DNA of 19,514 nt from Saccoglossus kowalevskii (GCF_000003605.2 NW_003149765.1:760402-779915), one strand, 5' to 3'; shown: positions 1 through 13,300, counted from the first letter of the stretch. Notes: generated by a model not told the origin, from the letters alone. Numbers and translations: made by a program.

Positions 1-484
1 TCGGTCGATACTGCCGCTGTACTGTCTTCGTGCATACTTTGAGGTATCTTCGTAATAACCTCATAATATGAAAACAATCTATAGTAAATAGTACTTTTCA
101 TGAGGATATTAAAAGATGATGCTGGACAGAAAGTCATACTATACGCTTTGTTAGGATCATGTCGAAATGACATCAAAATTGCTGGGTTGATCTGACCTTT
201 ATATTAGCACATCTGGGTCAAGTGGACCTAATAATTAAAGGGCAGTGGTCGTCATGTATACAGGAGATGTAAGATACATTGTTTGTTTACATGAAATTTG
301 AACATGCGCCTTTTTTACCATACTCGTCCGACTTAACACCCAGGGTACTCACCTCACAAAATCATGTTTATTAGAAGGTTGGCACTTAGTCAAGCACCCC
401 ACTCCAAAGGAAAATTTTTGTTCAGGTTAGGAACGTTTTATTATAATATTATTTACATACCATCATAATTTATGGTTGAAAACA
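1..484. other. Gene-free flank downstream of CEP41
   Basis: No exon of a recognised family is visible on either strand. Read on the minus strand there are AATAAA-type hexamers (TTTATT on the plus strand, clearest at 437-442). These could serve as a distant CEP41 polyadenylation signal, but they are about 675 bases past the proposed stop and beyond a LINE relic, so the link is weak. Another gene could lie to the left of the window. Confidence 0.4.
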
Positions 485-734
485 TACTGGCCAATGAGGA
501 TCACAAATGAAGAAATCAGACAATGCGCAAACTTTCATACAATAAGTGAAATTGTAAAAAACAAGCCATGAAAGTGGATTGGGCATGTGTTACACATGGA
601 AAGGAATAACATACCAAGAATCGCTTTGACATGGGCACCAGAGGGCAAAAAATGGATACAAGAGTTGGGCAGAGGCAGAAGTAGCAGCTCAAGACAGAGA
701 CGCATTGAGGAGAAGAGATGCTGGCCCAGTGTAA
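485..734 (+). pseudogene. Decayed non-LTR retrotransposon (LINE) fragment, C-terminal end of the reverse-transcriptase protein
   Basis: Reading from 485, the plus strand gives a series of motifs typical of the C-terminus of LINE endonuclease/reverse-transcriptase proteins: RITNEEIRQ, then KWIGHVLHM, then IPRIALTWAPEGK. After a shift of one frame it gives WAEAEVAAQDRDA, followed by a TAA at 732-734. It is dead: a TGA at 569-571 interrupts it where an arginine codon is usual just before KWIGH, which fits decay of a CGA codon. The basic GRP..TWRR segment that normally joins the two parts is missing, so there is an internal deletion with a frameshift. A run of 12 A at about 969-980 may or may not be related. 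The clade is not assigned. Overlapping ORFs on both strands here are by-products of this relic. Confidence 0.75.
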
Positions 735-1115
735 AATTATTCGGGTCTGTGGGAAATGTAGAATGTTTTCAATTGTATGCAAACTCTTGATGCAAATCAA
801 TTTCGTCATGTTGTTTTCTTGCATAATTTGACCTGCAACATCGCCCATTGATCAGATAGGTCAAGTCTGTTAACACGCAACCAGAATCCAGTGTTTCACT
901 GATGCAATTCTCTAGGAATTTCCAACGGCATTCTGGTGACACAATTTGAAAGTAAATTATCAATGTTGAAAAAAAAAAAAATAGAATAATTAAAAATTTT
1001 TGAAAGGTAAACTGAATATTGAATGGATTTACCTCGTTTCACAGTTGTTGACAGGTCATTGTTGAACCATAGTTTATGCGTGGTTACTATGCTATATAAA
1101 TTTGTTTACTAGTTT
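735..1115. other. Probable CEP41 3' UTR or flank
   Basis: AT-rich sequence directly downstream of the proposed CEP41 stop in the gene's direction. It holds a 12-base A run near 969-980 and nothing recognisable as coding. No canonical AATAAA is seen on the minus strand in this stretch, so the true 3' end is unknown. Confidence 0.35.
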
Positions 1116-1399
1116 TCAGTAAAGTCTAACAATGCTCAAAGACCAAAAATAAAAATGCCCCAAAAGTGCTGATGGGTGCTTAGTTGAGCATGGATATTGG
1201 GTCTGATGAGTACAGTAATTAACAGTACTTAATAAAAGGATATCATCATTACTGAACTCTGTCTTGCATGCTTTGATTTGTTCTATTTGTTGCGGTTGTT
1301 TCTTTCTGCCTCTTGATGGGGGTGGTGGTGGCCTACATGACAGCGGTATAGTACCAGTCACCAATCCCTCTGGAAACTTGCCAGCTGCAACTTTCAAAC
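1116..1399 (-). CDS. CEP41: CEP41 terminal coding exon 9
   Basis: Preceded by TATTTTGTAG, phase 1. It begins [16 protein letters not shown] and [18 protein letters not shown], a clear match to human LKVLAQKFPEGLITGSLPASC and the basic, proline-rich region after it. [10 protein letters not shown] further on resembles the human RFTPEDLKKI motif. Beyond about codon 315 nothing matches, yet the frame stays open to a TGA at 1118-1116. Either the C-terminus has diverged, or a donor such as TTCA|GTAATG or TTAA|GTACTG leads to a further exon that I cannot find. Confidence 0.8.
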
Positions 1400-4300
1400 C
1401 TACAAAATAATGATATCTGACGTTAACAGACTCCTAATTCACATACTCCTAATGAAAGCATACATATTGCATTACATGTATCCTGGATCATTTCATGATC
1501 ACACACACACACACCTCTAAAATACTTTGCTAATCATGCTGATTATTATTATTATGAATTTATGATTAACTGGTACTCAAAACGATTTAATTTAGAAACG
1601 CCAGGTAAATGAATCTATTTTTAACACATAGTTGGTAGACTACCAGTTACTTTCCGTCTAACAGGAACAAGAACATCCCTCATTGCTCATATCTCACGTG
1701 ATAACTCAAGACTTTGCAATTGACATACGAATTGATATATTATTTTTGTAAGTTTTCAACAGTTGGATTTCAACAACAAAAAGTAAAGATTTACTAGAAA
1801 AAAAAAATGGCACACAAACAAATATTTTTTTTTAGTGGTACTTACCTCCGGATAAAAGAAATAAATTGTCAAATCCTCGTTCAGAAAATGTAGTTGCTGC
1901 TCCAGTGCCTATTCTTTCATCTTCATCGTATATCACAATAATCTTACCAGGTTTATTTCTCTGTAGGCAGTCAGTTAAGGTAGACAAGATGTTCTAAAAA
2001 TAACACTAGTTTGTACATTTGTATCCAGTTCTGATCACTATACAGAGCAATGAGTTTCAGGAAACAGTCCTCGGAATGCACATGTGTTCATTATACACTT
2101 AAGTTAGATTCACACACCAACTTTGACACTCTCACAGCATGCCATGCACCCATCACAAAATGAAACTAAATGTAAGCAAACTTATTCCCATTACCACATT
2201 TACCAGCACATACATCAAACTCAGAATCAATACAAAGCTATTTACAAGGTTGTGTCTGATTGGCTACCCAAACCTAACACCTGACAGTCAGGCCAATCAG
2301 TGAGTAGCTTTTACACTTGTGTAAAAAACATTTTAACAGGGGAACATCAAATAACAAAACACAAATTGTCCAAATCTGACCGAAACAAAATACTGTAAAA
2401 TGACTAATTTTCACTGGGTCTAAATTTTGCTGGTTTACCATTTCAGATATATTCAGTGGGTTTTAAATTCACGGTTTTGTCATTTAGATAATGTGTTCTA
2501 TGCTAATTTTACATAATCACTGGGTTTTAATTTAACGCATTTTCCAGTCAGCGAAATAAGCAAAATTAAAACCCAGTGAATAATTAACCCTTTTACAATA
2601 CACCTCTCTATGCACTAGAGGTGCAACACTTCCCGTTTTACGCTGTACAATTATCAGTTCACTATAAATTATTACATTCAACGCTTCCACAATACATGAT
2701 GGATATGAAAAGGACACTTTCCATTTTACGCCGTACAATTATCAAATCACTCTAAATTATACATTCACGGCTTCCACAATACATGATGGATTTGAAAAGG
2801 ATACATATGCAATTATATCGGGTGTGTAATTGTTGTAAGAACGAGATAACATCGCCACTGGGTAACTCTTAGCTGGTAATGAAATAAAAAAACAAAATGA
2901 TTAGTGTACGTGTATACTATCTAATGCCACTACGTTCTGAACATGGTTCAGGGCCACTTGATAAACAATTTATCAATTCTGTGATTAATATAATACACAG
3001 TACAATCTCTCACCGTTGACTTCAATGGTAAAAAAAACAAAACAGGAAAACAGTAATTTTGGAACAATAAACTGAGCATTGATGATTTTAATATTTTTCG
3101 CTGACTATAAAAACAAACTTAAATGTTCTAAATATAACAGCCAAATTAGAATATCATTATAGTTAAGTGAAAACAATTTGAAATGGCTAATTATTGTTGT
3201 AATTAGTTACTCACACATAAACAAAAAATCAAGAATGAAGTGTCAAAACACAAATAAAACAAAATACAAAACTGTGGCTCCTTATCAAGGCCATATTGTT
3301 CCAAACACCAAAACAGCAGCATTGCCAGCTACCCTCAACAGAAAAGTATGTGTACTAGTGAGGGACTCGGGACACTTTGAATATAAATAGAAAATCTTCG
3401 TTCAATTCCCTTTTAATTTATTCCATTTAATCAGATACAGAACAAAATTATGTAAGAAACAAAATGTATGTACTGACACCGTCTGAAATGTCATAACAGT
3501 CAATGGTGTGTGTCATAATTGCTCGTAAATGCACCCTCGAAAAAATGGTTCAAACTAATGTGTTCTAATAATGTAATGATTTCTGGACATGCATTGCAAA
3601 CCAGTTAGCAACTCAGTTGGCAATGTCCCTGTTATAGTGTTCACAACAATATGGTGTTGACAATAAAGTGATTTACAATAAATCAAATCAGTGTACATGT
3701 AAAACGTAACAGATTGTAATAAGTACCTGTGATAAGATGACAGTTATCATATGCATCTTGGTCTCTTATATCAAGTAGTAAATACGGACAGGCATGGGGA
3801 TCAACTGTTTTCACTTCTTGCATAGGTGGATTCGAGTCTCCTTGCTCCTCTAGATCAAACTCACCAACACCTCGGATAACACTGAAATGTACAGACAAAG
3901 TTTTAAGCATGCTTACACTTTGATTACTGCTGTTACTGTGTGGTTGTATGCACACACTGCCTAATACCAAGGATTCATTAGATGAAGCTTTTTCTATAGT
4001 AAAGCATTTAGCTGTGATACAATGTTACATTGCAACTCAAGTTTTGGTCAGAAAAGTAATAAGAATGAGTTACTACATGTATTAACTGTAAAAATTATAT
4101 TTCTTAGGAGACTTGAAGTAATCAACACTAATTGTGAAAATTAGCCACCAAATTAAGGTAGAAGCCTAGTCCTAATCTTACCTTTGTAATGTTGACCTAG
4201 GAGTCTGTACATTGGCGACATCACCATAATCTCCCTCTGTCAATGCCAAGGACGGAGCAGGACTGTCTCTATCTTTGTCATTCTCTTGGAGTACACTGTT

Positions 4301-7300
4301 TGTTGGAGTCTCTTGTTCTGATCTTACAGAGTCTGCAAAGATGACAATGTGGAGAAACATTTCAGATGATATATCTAATGAAACAACATCTGTGTATTGT
4401 ATTTTGTTTTTCTACATGAGTAGAGGCACTCACAGGGCTTCTAATCACTCTTCACCAGTTGCCAACTGTGAATTACTTTTAGATTTTGAAAATTATTTTA
4501 CTTTCAACACCAATGGCTAGGACTGATTTGAAATTATTGTGAAAAAGAGGTCATCATTTGAAAACAGACAGATAACTTGTTTGAAATCGCTCGATAAATT
4601 GCTGAATTTGTTTGAAATAGCTTGATAATAATATATATAATTACAGTTAAAACTAGGACAAGAGTTGTATTATTGACAAATTTGACAACAGAAACAACTA
4701 TGAAATCCCGCAATCCCAGTTAACTTACACATTCTCTGATTAGCTAGTTAGTATGAGCATTAGAATTGTGTAGCCAATGAGAAACATTCTTGGAAAGTAT
4801 TTCCAGATGGCAGACAGTGATATGAAACGTATCTTTTATAGACATCCCACTCAACATTTGCAATTGTTGATGATTAGGTTCATATTTGTGTTTGCCGAAT
4901 ACACTGATTTTGTTTTCCTACTAGACATAAATATTCAGCAGCTGGATAAATGCCAAAGAGCAGAATCCAGGTACAAAACAAGACAAGAAACCAAGACAAG
5001 ATGACATGACAAACACATTGTTACTTTAAATTACAGCATATACATATAACGCAACATCTGGCGACCTTTCTAAAGGTCATCACTATCACTCATTACAACA
5101 ATGGAGGTTGGTGATGACCCTAAAAAGAGCGGCGACGTAACAATGCAGCGACAGAGATTATCGAAGCAAGCCCAACATCACTACTTCACATTCCACAGCG
5201 ACCAGCTCATTACTTGTTGCATGGCAATCACCAGCCTACGACAACAGAATGGTTCTCAAACTAAAAATAACATGATACAACAAGACGTAAAATCATTACG
5301 AGCGTCTTGGCAGCTCTATTAACGAAGTACAAGTAATCAATGCATAAATTAAAACTGAGAAGTCACTTCTCGTTTCTACTGTACTTGCAACACTACAACT
5401 GTTATGTATTCACAGCGCACCAACATATTCCGTTACGGACAATTAGCTATGGTAACCCAACATTTTATTGAAAAGAGCTGTAGCCATGGTTTCTGGATCA
5501 TAAATAATGACTAATAATATTAACATTGGTATTTAATAAGATTGCGTATAATCCTGCAAGCTTTATAGGCGACAATATTTCTTCAAGATATTTCAAAATG
5601 TGTCTATTAACTTAGCAACAGTGTTTGGTTGGATGTATGTAGCATACCGTTGGTATGCACAAAAATTAACAACTGTGATCACAAAAACACCTTTAACATC
5701 ATTGCATTGAGAAGATTTCTAGCGATGACAATTTATACTAGTTTTGAGTTCTCTGAAATTTATTATAGTCGTCAATTTTTTTGCTGTCTCACTGGAAATT
5801 AACAAATGGTTTGATTTTTCTGTTTAGATAATGTTATGGACAGTCATATGAATTAAAACAAAACACATTCCAAATGCACATGTATGCGACCTCAACTTCT
5901 AAACCATGATCTGACTATCTAGGAAACATTATATACCGGGTATTTAGCGAGTCCGTAAACAAAACACAAAAAAAGGTGTTAAACCAGCATGGTGTTCATT
6001 TCAAAATTATAAACTTAAGTGGATGTAAAACAAGAATATTTTCTAACTGCGTGTAAATAAAAAGAAAAGCGTAACTTTATACAGTGAACACTTGAATAGA
6101 TGTTTAACAATAAACAATGGAGTTTAAAGAAAACATGGCAGTCTTTAGAAATTGAGTCAAGATGACAATCATATAGACTTATGAATTACGCCTTTACAGC
6201 ATGAATTATAAGATTGGGAAATCTTTCTTTTAAATACCCTTGTTGGACATCTACTGTTGTTGTCACTGTCTTAGGGATTCTAATAACATGCTCACTACAA
6301 AATGTTTTGTTGTTTTTTTTGAGTAAAACTAAAAAAAAAATCAAGAATACTGAACTGTTCAACCTGTTGCTAAAACCAACTAGTTCAGAGTACCCTTAGA
6401 CTGATTTGCACAGACTAATTTGCATAACAATAAACACAATGCCTGTTGCATATCACTCGAGAAAAGTTGGTAAGAACTGGGTTGCCATAGATGAATACAG
6501 TATTATATCCAGAGGGCAAAAAGCCAGTTTCTGACCTTTGCTTCATCGGCAAATACTGGTAAGAACGACTGACTTCAATGAAAGACCTTAATTTGTCTAT
6601 GGTCACGTCAGCCAGTCATAATTCTCTTTTTTTAATAAGTTTACTTAAATGTTGTCCTCTTTTCTAATTTTTTTATACTTTTTGTTATTCCAATTATCAT
6701 AGTCTCTTGCCTACATAGTGGGACCCCGGACACACCGACTGGATAGTCATGACAACTCTGTCCAACCATGTACACGTAGCCTTTTCCATTGAACTTAACT
6801 ATATTGCAGACTTGTGCTGACTATTTTTTTCTTATTAAATCATGTATGTGTCAATCAATGCCCTCACCAGGACCTTTTTTCCATGGCAATGCCACATTTT
6901 TTTTTAAAGAAAACAATGGAAGTTAATGATATGATAAATATACGTACAAATATATACCATTGTATATGTTGTATACCGAATCATTTAATATGCAACCCTA
7001 TGACTTATTTTGACTACAGACTCATCTCTATCATACAAGTAGATGGGCTATGAATAGAGCAAACAAGCCGGTAGGCTGATTTGTGACCTGCTCCACTCAT
7101 TTTTCTGGCCATTGCCATAATAATAGAACAGACTCAAAAACAAAATAGTAACTTTAGGCACACACTTAAAGATTCGTACAAGGATAAATTTTGTGTGAAT
7201 CTATGACAAAAATTCAAGCGTTTGGTCATTGTCATCGCAATAGTTGGACAGAACTATTTCTTTTTTAAATTGTCTACCTTTCTAGAGTAAAGGTGTCTGT

Positions 7301-10300
7301 CAAATTTGCCCCCCCCCAAAAGAGTTAAAAGAAGTTAAAAAGCCAGTACTGAAAAAGTTACCCAAACACCAAGGTCTGCTTTCTTGGCAATGAAAAAAGA
7401 TAACAAAAAAACTTTAGTGACTTTAGACCCACACTCCAGCTCAGTAGAATGAGATACATGTACAAGGTTTTGACTCCAAGATTTGTAGGAGAACATACTT
7501 TAGGCACGAAGGTATTCAAAAATAATATTTTGGCTGTTGTCATAGCAATGATAAGCCAGGATTTTTTCAGATTTTACCATCTATTAAGAGTGAGGGTGTG
7601 ACTATTAACAAAATCAGCCAAGCTAAAATAATCACAGAAGAGTTAGTATGTGAAGATACCACACAAACAAAAGTGATTATACACTGTAAGGGCAATCCTA
7701 ACAGAGCGGATTACCAATACAGTATGTATTGTGAAATTAGATACCATTCATATTTAAATTAACAAAATGATTCAAGTTTTGAATTGCTTTGAAATTTACC
7801 ATAGTCAGCATTTAGAAATGCATGCAACCACTACACATACATGAAACTCGGCCAAGGCTAGATTGTGGACATGCATTAATTGTTCCAAAGATCACCTTGA
7901 TGAAATATGTAAATACACCTCAGAGACAAGCTAATTGATTTCACATATAAATTATTGAATATTACTTCTCCAAAACATTTGCTGAACAAACGAATCGTTA
8001 GTCACATGAACCTGTAGTGCATTTATACACCAACAATCTATATTTTGCAAGGTCAAGGGCAATGAACTTTTGCACACCGGCTTAAAATCACTTACAAAAA
8101 TCAAAGATGGCCACTGCTGAAATACCATGAGACTGATTACATGCATGTTAAATCATAAACACCAGAGATTATCAAATCATTTTATTATTTTTACCATCCA
8201 GGTATGCTTGATAAGCAGCGGCTTCACTACCATACCTGAACAGACATTGTTATTAAAGTCAATGTGTATTCAAGTGTGCCCTCTTCAGCAATTTGATATC
8301 CCGCCAAATTGTTTTATTTCTATTGCTGTGCCAACTCGGAGTTTCATTGGGTCTAATTTTTACAGGTGTGTCCAATCAGACTAATCTATTTCACCTAGAA
8401 CAAATACGTGCCTCTTCGTAGAATAACACACAGGTTTGTTGGGGGGGGGGGAGTATGTTTACATTGAGCTTGCAAATCAACATGGTTAAGACGATGTCAA
8501 TTTATTGGTCTTAACTCGTTTCTCAAATCAAAATATTTTAAACTGACCTGGATTGCATGATTTATCCCAAGAAAAAATACAAGGCTTTCAGAAAAACAAC
8601 TTTTGAAGGGCTTCTTGTCTATGGCATAATGAGTGAAATCATAAAAATTAAAAGTAATATGGGCAGATTTGAAATCTCTGGTCTCTGGCCTACCTGGCAT
8701 AAATGAGTCGGCATCATCTTCTAATTTCTGTATAGCGTTCACCTGAAGTACCTGTAAAAAATAACAAATGGCATCAAATTTGAAGACTATATTACGTAAT
8801 AGGAATAAGCAATTTGAATATAAAATAAAGCACTACAATTATTATACAGCAAGTGTCAGAAACTGTTAAAAAAAAGAAAACATTTGACAGGCTTGTGTAC
8901 GTTACGTCATGGTGAATCGAAAATGACGCCGTGCACTGGTGGGTGGTGCATACAAATCTGTAGGTTACATCTTAAACAAACGTAGACACATTTATTGATA
9001 GATCAGTTTGCCTTAAAACAGAGGTAAAATAGCAGAGAATAAAAGTATAAATTAAGTTATAATAAAGCTATATATCAGTACAGTAGTTGCATGAACTCTG
9101 AAGAACACTCGTAAAATTCATAATGTACACATCTATCTGCTATGAAGACAAAAAACATGCTTAAATAGTTTATCCCAACATTCTAAATAAAAAAAGATAC
9201 ATCATGTATATACAGTAGCGAGGGCAGTCAACCCTATTTTCAAGAAAATTTTACATTCATAGGTTTAAGTTAATTACTACGAAAATCAGATGTCCAATCT
9301 AGTCAGTGAGACTAATATCGGCAAATGACTCAGCCTGTATTGATACAAAAAAATAACACACCCAAATCTTGACATAATTTTGAGGCTGGCAACTGTCCAG
9401 CACGGATATACATGAAGAAAAAAAAGGATGTATGTTGTGCTTTATAGGGATTCAGTCCACAATAGCCAAGAAACTGTGTTAACAAAAAGCTATTTGTACA
9501 GTGTAAACACACTCCATTTGAACTGTGAGTCATTATGCTGACAGGTGAGTTCAAACCAATCACTCTTACAGGATATTGAATACTTAGCAGGTAGGATATG
9601 CAACACTCTCACCGCTTTCAATATTCATTTTCCATTTTTGAAAATGAAATTCTGTTTTTACTATACTGAATATAGAAATACATAGAAACAACTTTGATAA
9701 CTAAAATGAATACAGCTACAATATCAAAAATAAAAACTAACACAGAACTTTAGAGTTGAGATGGAGGGCACATTTTCAAGGCAAAATTGGGTAAAAATCA
9801 TCTTAGTGTACGTATGTATAGAAATACTATAGGAAAAATCTATATTTTTTGAAGGGCAGCAAGACAAACTTCTTTGATACCTCCATGAATGTCATGCCCT
9901 GCTGAGGGTTTATGCTTTAGGCTCATAATTTGAGTTAAAGGTGTAATTCAAGCTCAAGTTCATTTCTGGGCATGATAAATACATGTAATTTATGAAAATC
10001 ATCTATTTCAATTAAATGGCAGCCACTTCATAAACCCAATTCCATTATATTGCAGTGCCAAAACATGAGATGAACAATGTGTGTCAAACAATGACTAATT
10101 TACATAGTTCACTGAAGCACCATTTCATTTCACCAATTATTGTAACTGACCGATCCTTAGTTCTAAAACATTGCTCTACAAAGGGAAACTAGTAGTAGTT
10201 ACTGATGGACGTTTCACTGACGTATTAAGTTACCAAACATACACAATTTCATTGCTTGTTTCCATGACAACTAACATACATCTACATGTATTTTCTCAGT

Positions 10301-13300
10301 ATTGGTATTGAAAGATTGACAAGAAATACGTATCAGTCGTCTTTTTGAAAAAAATATTGCGGTCTACTAATTGCAGTAAATTTACGCTGTCCAAACATAA
10401 CAATATCTGGCTATGAAAATATAGCAGTCTAGATCAATCAACGGTTGCTAAGAGATCTCAGCAATGAAAAGCTTATAATACAAATTATGCAAGATATTTT
10501 TAATAACATGAATCAATATAGCACATTCATAATCTTGTATTGACAAAATAAAAGTTTTGCTTCTTGCCCTGGGGAAAAGTTAAAAGAGAACCGTTTTTCC
10601 TATCATATTTTTTCAAGTTCATTCATAACATAAACAAAATTTATGTTCACCAGTTTTCACAAATTCACAAATCAGGTAATTTACTTTTATTCCAGGCTTT
10701 GTAAATTAAATAGCTCAATTGTTTTTGTACTCAACACATCAGGATGCTTTATTATACATGTGATGTAATCAACAAATAAAGAATATACAATGTATACTGT
10801 AATAAGAAAAATACAAAACAGTACAAAAGTGACACTGCTGGAAAAAAATGAGTCTCACTCTGACTGGTTATTACTTGAAAGTCTAAACAAAAAATTTTTG
10901 GATATAAAAAATATCTTTTGAATTATGGACCTTAGTTACATGTACTGTAAAAGAGTAATTATTCACTAGGTTTTAATTTTGCTTATTTCACTGACTGGGA
11001 TATGCGCTGAATTAAAACCCAGTGAATATGTAAAATTGAGCATAGAACACATTATCTAAATGATAAAACCATGAATATAAAAACCCATTGAATATCCCTG
11101 AAATGCTAACTCAGCGAAAACTAGTCATTTTACAGTATATGCATTTTTCCAATTTAAACAGGCCATCAAAATAGGATTTATCACTATGGGGAACATACAA
11201 ATCCCTGGGTATAAGTTTTGATACTACCTTCTTTTATTAGTTCATTGCCCTTTACACTCGGCAAAATATCAACCAAGATTAGTGCCGTATAAATTGTTCT
11301 CAATTTTTACTAGTCACCTAGGTCCACTCAAGGCACAACTATAGACTGAAGGGTACTTGTCAAGGTGCGACTTTCTTAAAATCTCACTAGTCAGAAAAAA
11401 CACTCAGAATTCTCCTAACACGATAAATACAAACAGCTGCAGTGTACGTGCACAAGTTGATTCCACCAAATTTCCCCCTCGTGATCAGAACTACATTCGG
11501 ATGAATGCTTTGATCTTTATCTCTTTTGTATGTGTGTTTATTACATCCATATTACTTCACAAATAATACATCATTATGGTGGAAATGGTCAACATACACA
11601 CGTAGACACTCAATTATACTGAATGTCCCCTTTGTTTCTCACTGTTCTATCATTTCTCCGAGTAAATATACACAATACCCCATTGTTAACGTATCATAGA
11701 AATCTAATAGGTGGTCCAACTATATATTATTAGGTTAGTAAGCTATTATGGCATAGAAAAAACAAGATAATCAAAGCTACATATTTTATTAGAACTGCAT
11801 CAATGGTAGAATGGTGTACGAGTCTGTTTACATGAAAACTAAGGTTTCAGTATAAGGCCGCTGAAATGACAACTGTATTTTGAATGGAAAAGAATATCCT
11901 AATATCAAAACACAAGATTTCAAAGAAAAAAAAGACTAAAAATTGCTCTTTAAACATTCTATTTTTATATGATGCTAATTATGCCTTTTATTTTATAAAA
12001 CTGTAGAAAAATAACAGAAAATTGATAAATTTATTAGTTTTCAAAAGTGCAAAATGCATTTTCAATAAGAACTTGATACGTGTAGTACCTAAATTCAGAA
12101 CATTATTTCTGTGTTGAATTACATTGAAATTTTTCTACTCTAAGACTGCATATTTATTTGTTGGATACAAAATTATACTATAGTAATGACTGTTGCTAGG
12201 GTCAGAAATTCACTATTCTACATTATGATATGAAAGACTATTATTGGCCCTATGGGTTATAATCATGATATCAAAGAACAAACATGAAGCTCGCAACAAA
12301 CAGGCAAGAATTTATTCCGCGGCTCAACATGCTCAATTCTTGGTCAAATTATATTACATTTTATTTGGCTGATTTCTGAAAACTTAAAATACAAAAAATA
12401 TGTGACAAAAATAGAGTTTGTTTCATAAACCCATGCACACTCAGACAGCGTAATTAAAGTCAGAGATATTACTACTTTGTAATAAATCAAACCGCAACAA
12501 GGATATCCTCCTATTAAGTGAAATAAACAAGATAGACCTGATAGGTAAAAATAGAGACAAATGAATACTTATTGCTTATGGCATAGAAAAAGACACCACG
12601 ATTGCCAAGATATATATTGAAATCTAAACAGCACAGGATATGGTTATCTGGGTTGCTATGGGAACAGAGAGTCGCTATTGTAGCGTGAGTAAATAGCCAT
12701 GGCAGAAAACCTGTGTAGGATGTGACAGTAAGTGTCTATTTCAAATACGGTGTCAAAGGTCGTTGCTCGTAGTTACTCACAATGAAGCACAGATATAGAT
12801 TATTCTCATGTGTGCTAGTTTGTTGTCCCAGCCCAGTTCAGAAATAGATCTTTCAGAGTAACCTTACAATTTAGCTGGGCAGCAAATTAAATTTTTTTTA
12901 ATATTTTGAAATCCAAAACAAAGAAAAATTATGCTTGATTGACTGTAAAATACACTCACACCATTAAAATCATTCAATAAATAACCACAGCTCTGACTAC
13001 ATATCGTTAAATATAAACTGCTACAGCCAAATCACTTAGCAGATTGTTAAACACAAGGACGTGCCAAAAAACAAGACAGAGCAAGTACAAGTACCACCGT
13101 GAGTAGGTTTACCAAGGAGATCAGCCTTCTACAACTAAAATTGTCAGTACGTCTAAAAAGAACACACTGTAACTAACACTAAGTTGATTATGTAGAAAAT
13201 TAGACAAAATTTCAATGGATCCAATTGACTCAGTACAAAGGATTATCTTGTCAGAAAATTACTAGCCTTAGAAAAACTTGCTACATTCTTTTTTCTATTG

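Larger units (their letters stand above)
1961..2804. other. CEP41 intron 7
   Basis: Contains the MITE at 2393-2598 and the tandem duplication at 2626-2802, listed separately. The remainder shows no coding or RNA feature that I can support. Confidence 0.8.
4333..8693. other. CEP41 intron 4
   Basis: A 4361-base intron. It holds the tandem repeat at 4577-4632, a GC- and CpG-richer patch with a 73-codon plus-strand frame at about 5060-5325, a pair of degenerate repeats at about 7105-7620, a 9-base C run at 7309-7317 and an 11-base G run at 8441-8451. I see nothing definable between about 5330 and 7100 or between 7620 and 8440. Confidence 0.75.

Noticed and set aside
516-848. 110-codon minus-strand frame, the second longest in the window
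   Set aside because: It is antisense to the LINE relic, which is recognisable on the plus strand; no family match on the minus strand.
3178-3390. 70-codon plus-strand frame in intron 6
   Set aside because: Low-complexity Lys/Asn/Thr-rich start; no match.
7309-8451. C9 run at 7309-7317 and G11 run at 8441-8451
   Set aside because: Simple homopolymers, possibly with length errors; no further structure.
8906-8915. CRE-like TTACGTCA in intron 3
   Set aside because: A single 8-base match, expected by chance at this length.
12650-12667. Further X-box-like sequence GTTGCTATGGGAAC, and others near 7541 and 10260
   Set aside because: Two mismatches each and no promoter context; such sequences recur in this genome's repeats, so they also caution against over-reading the two intron 2 sites.
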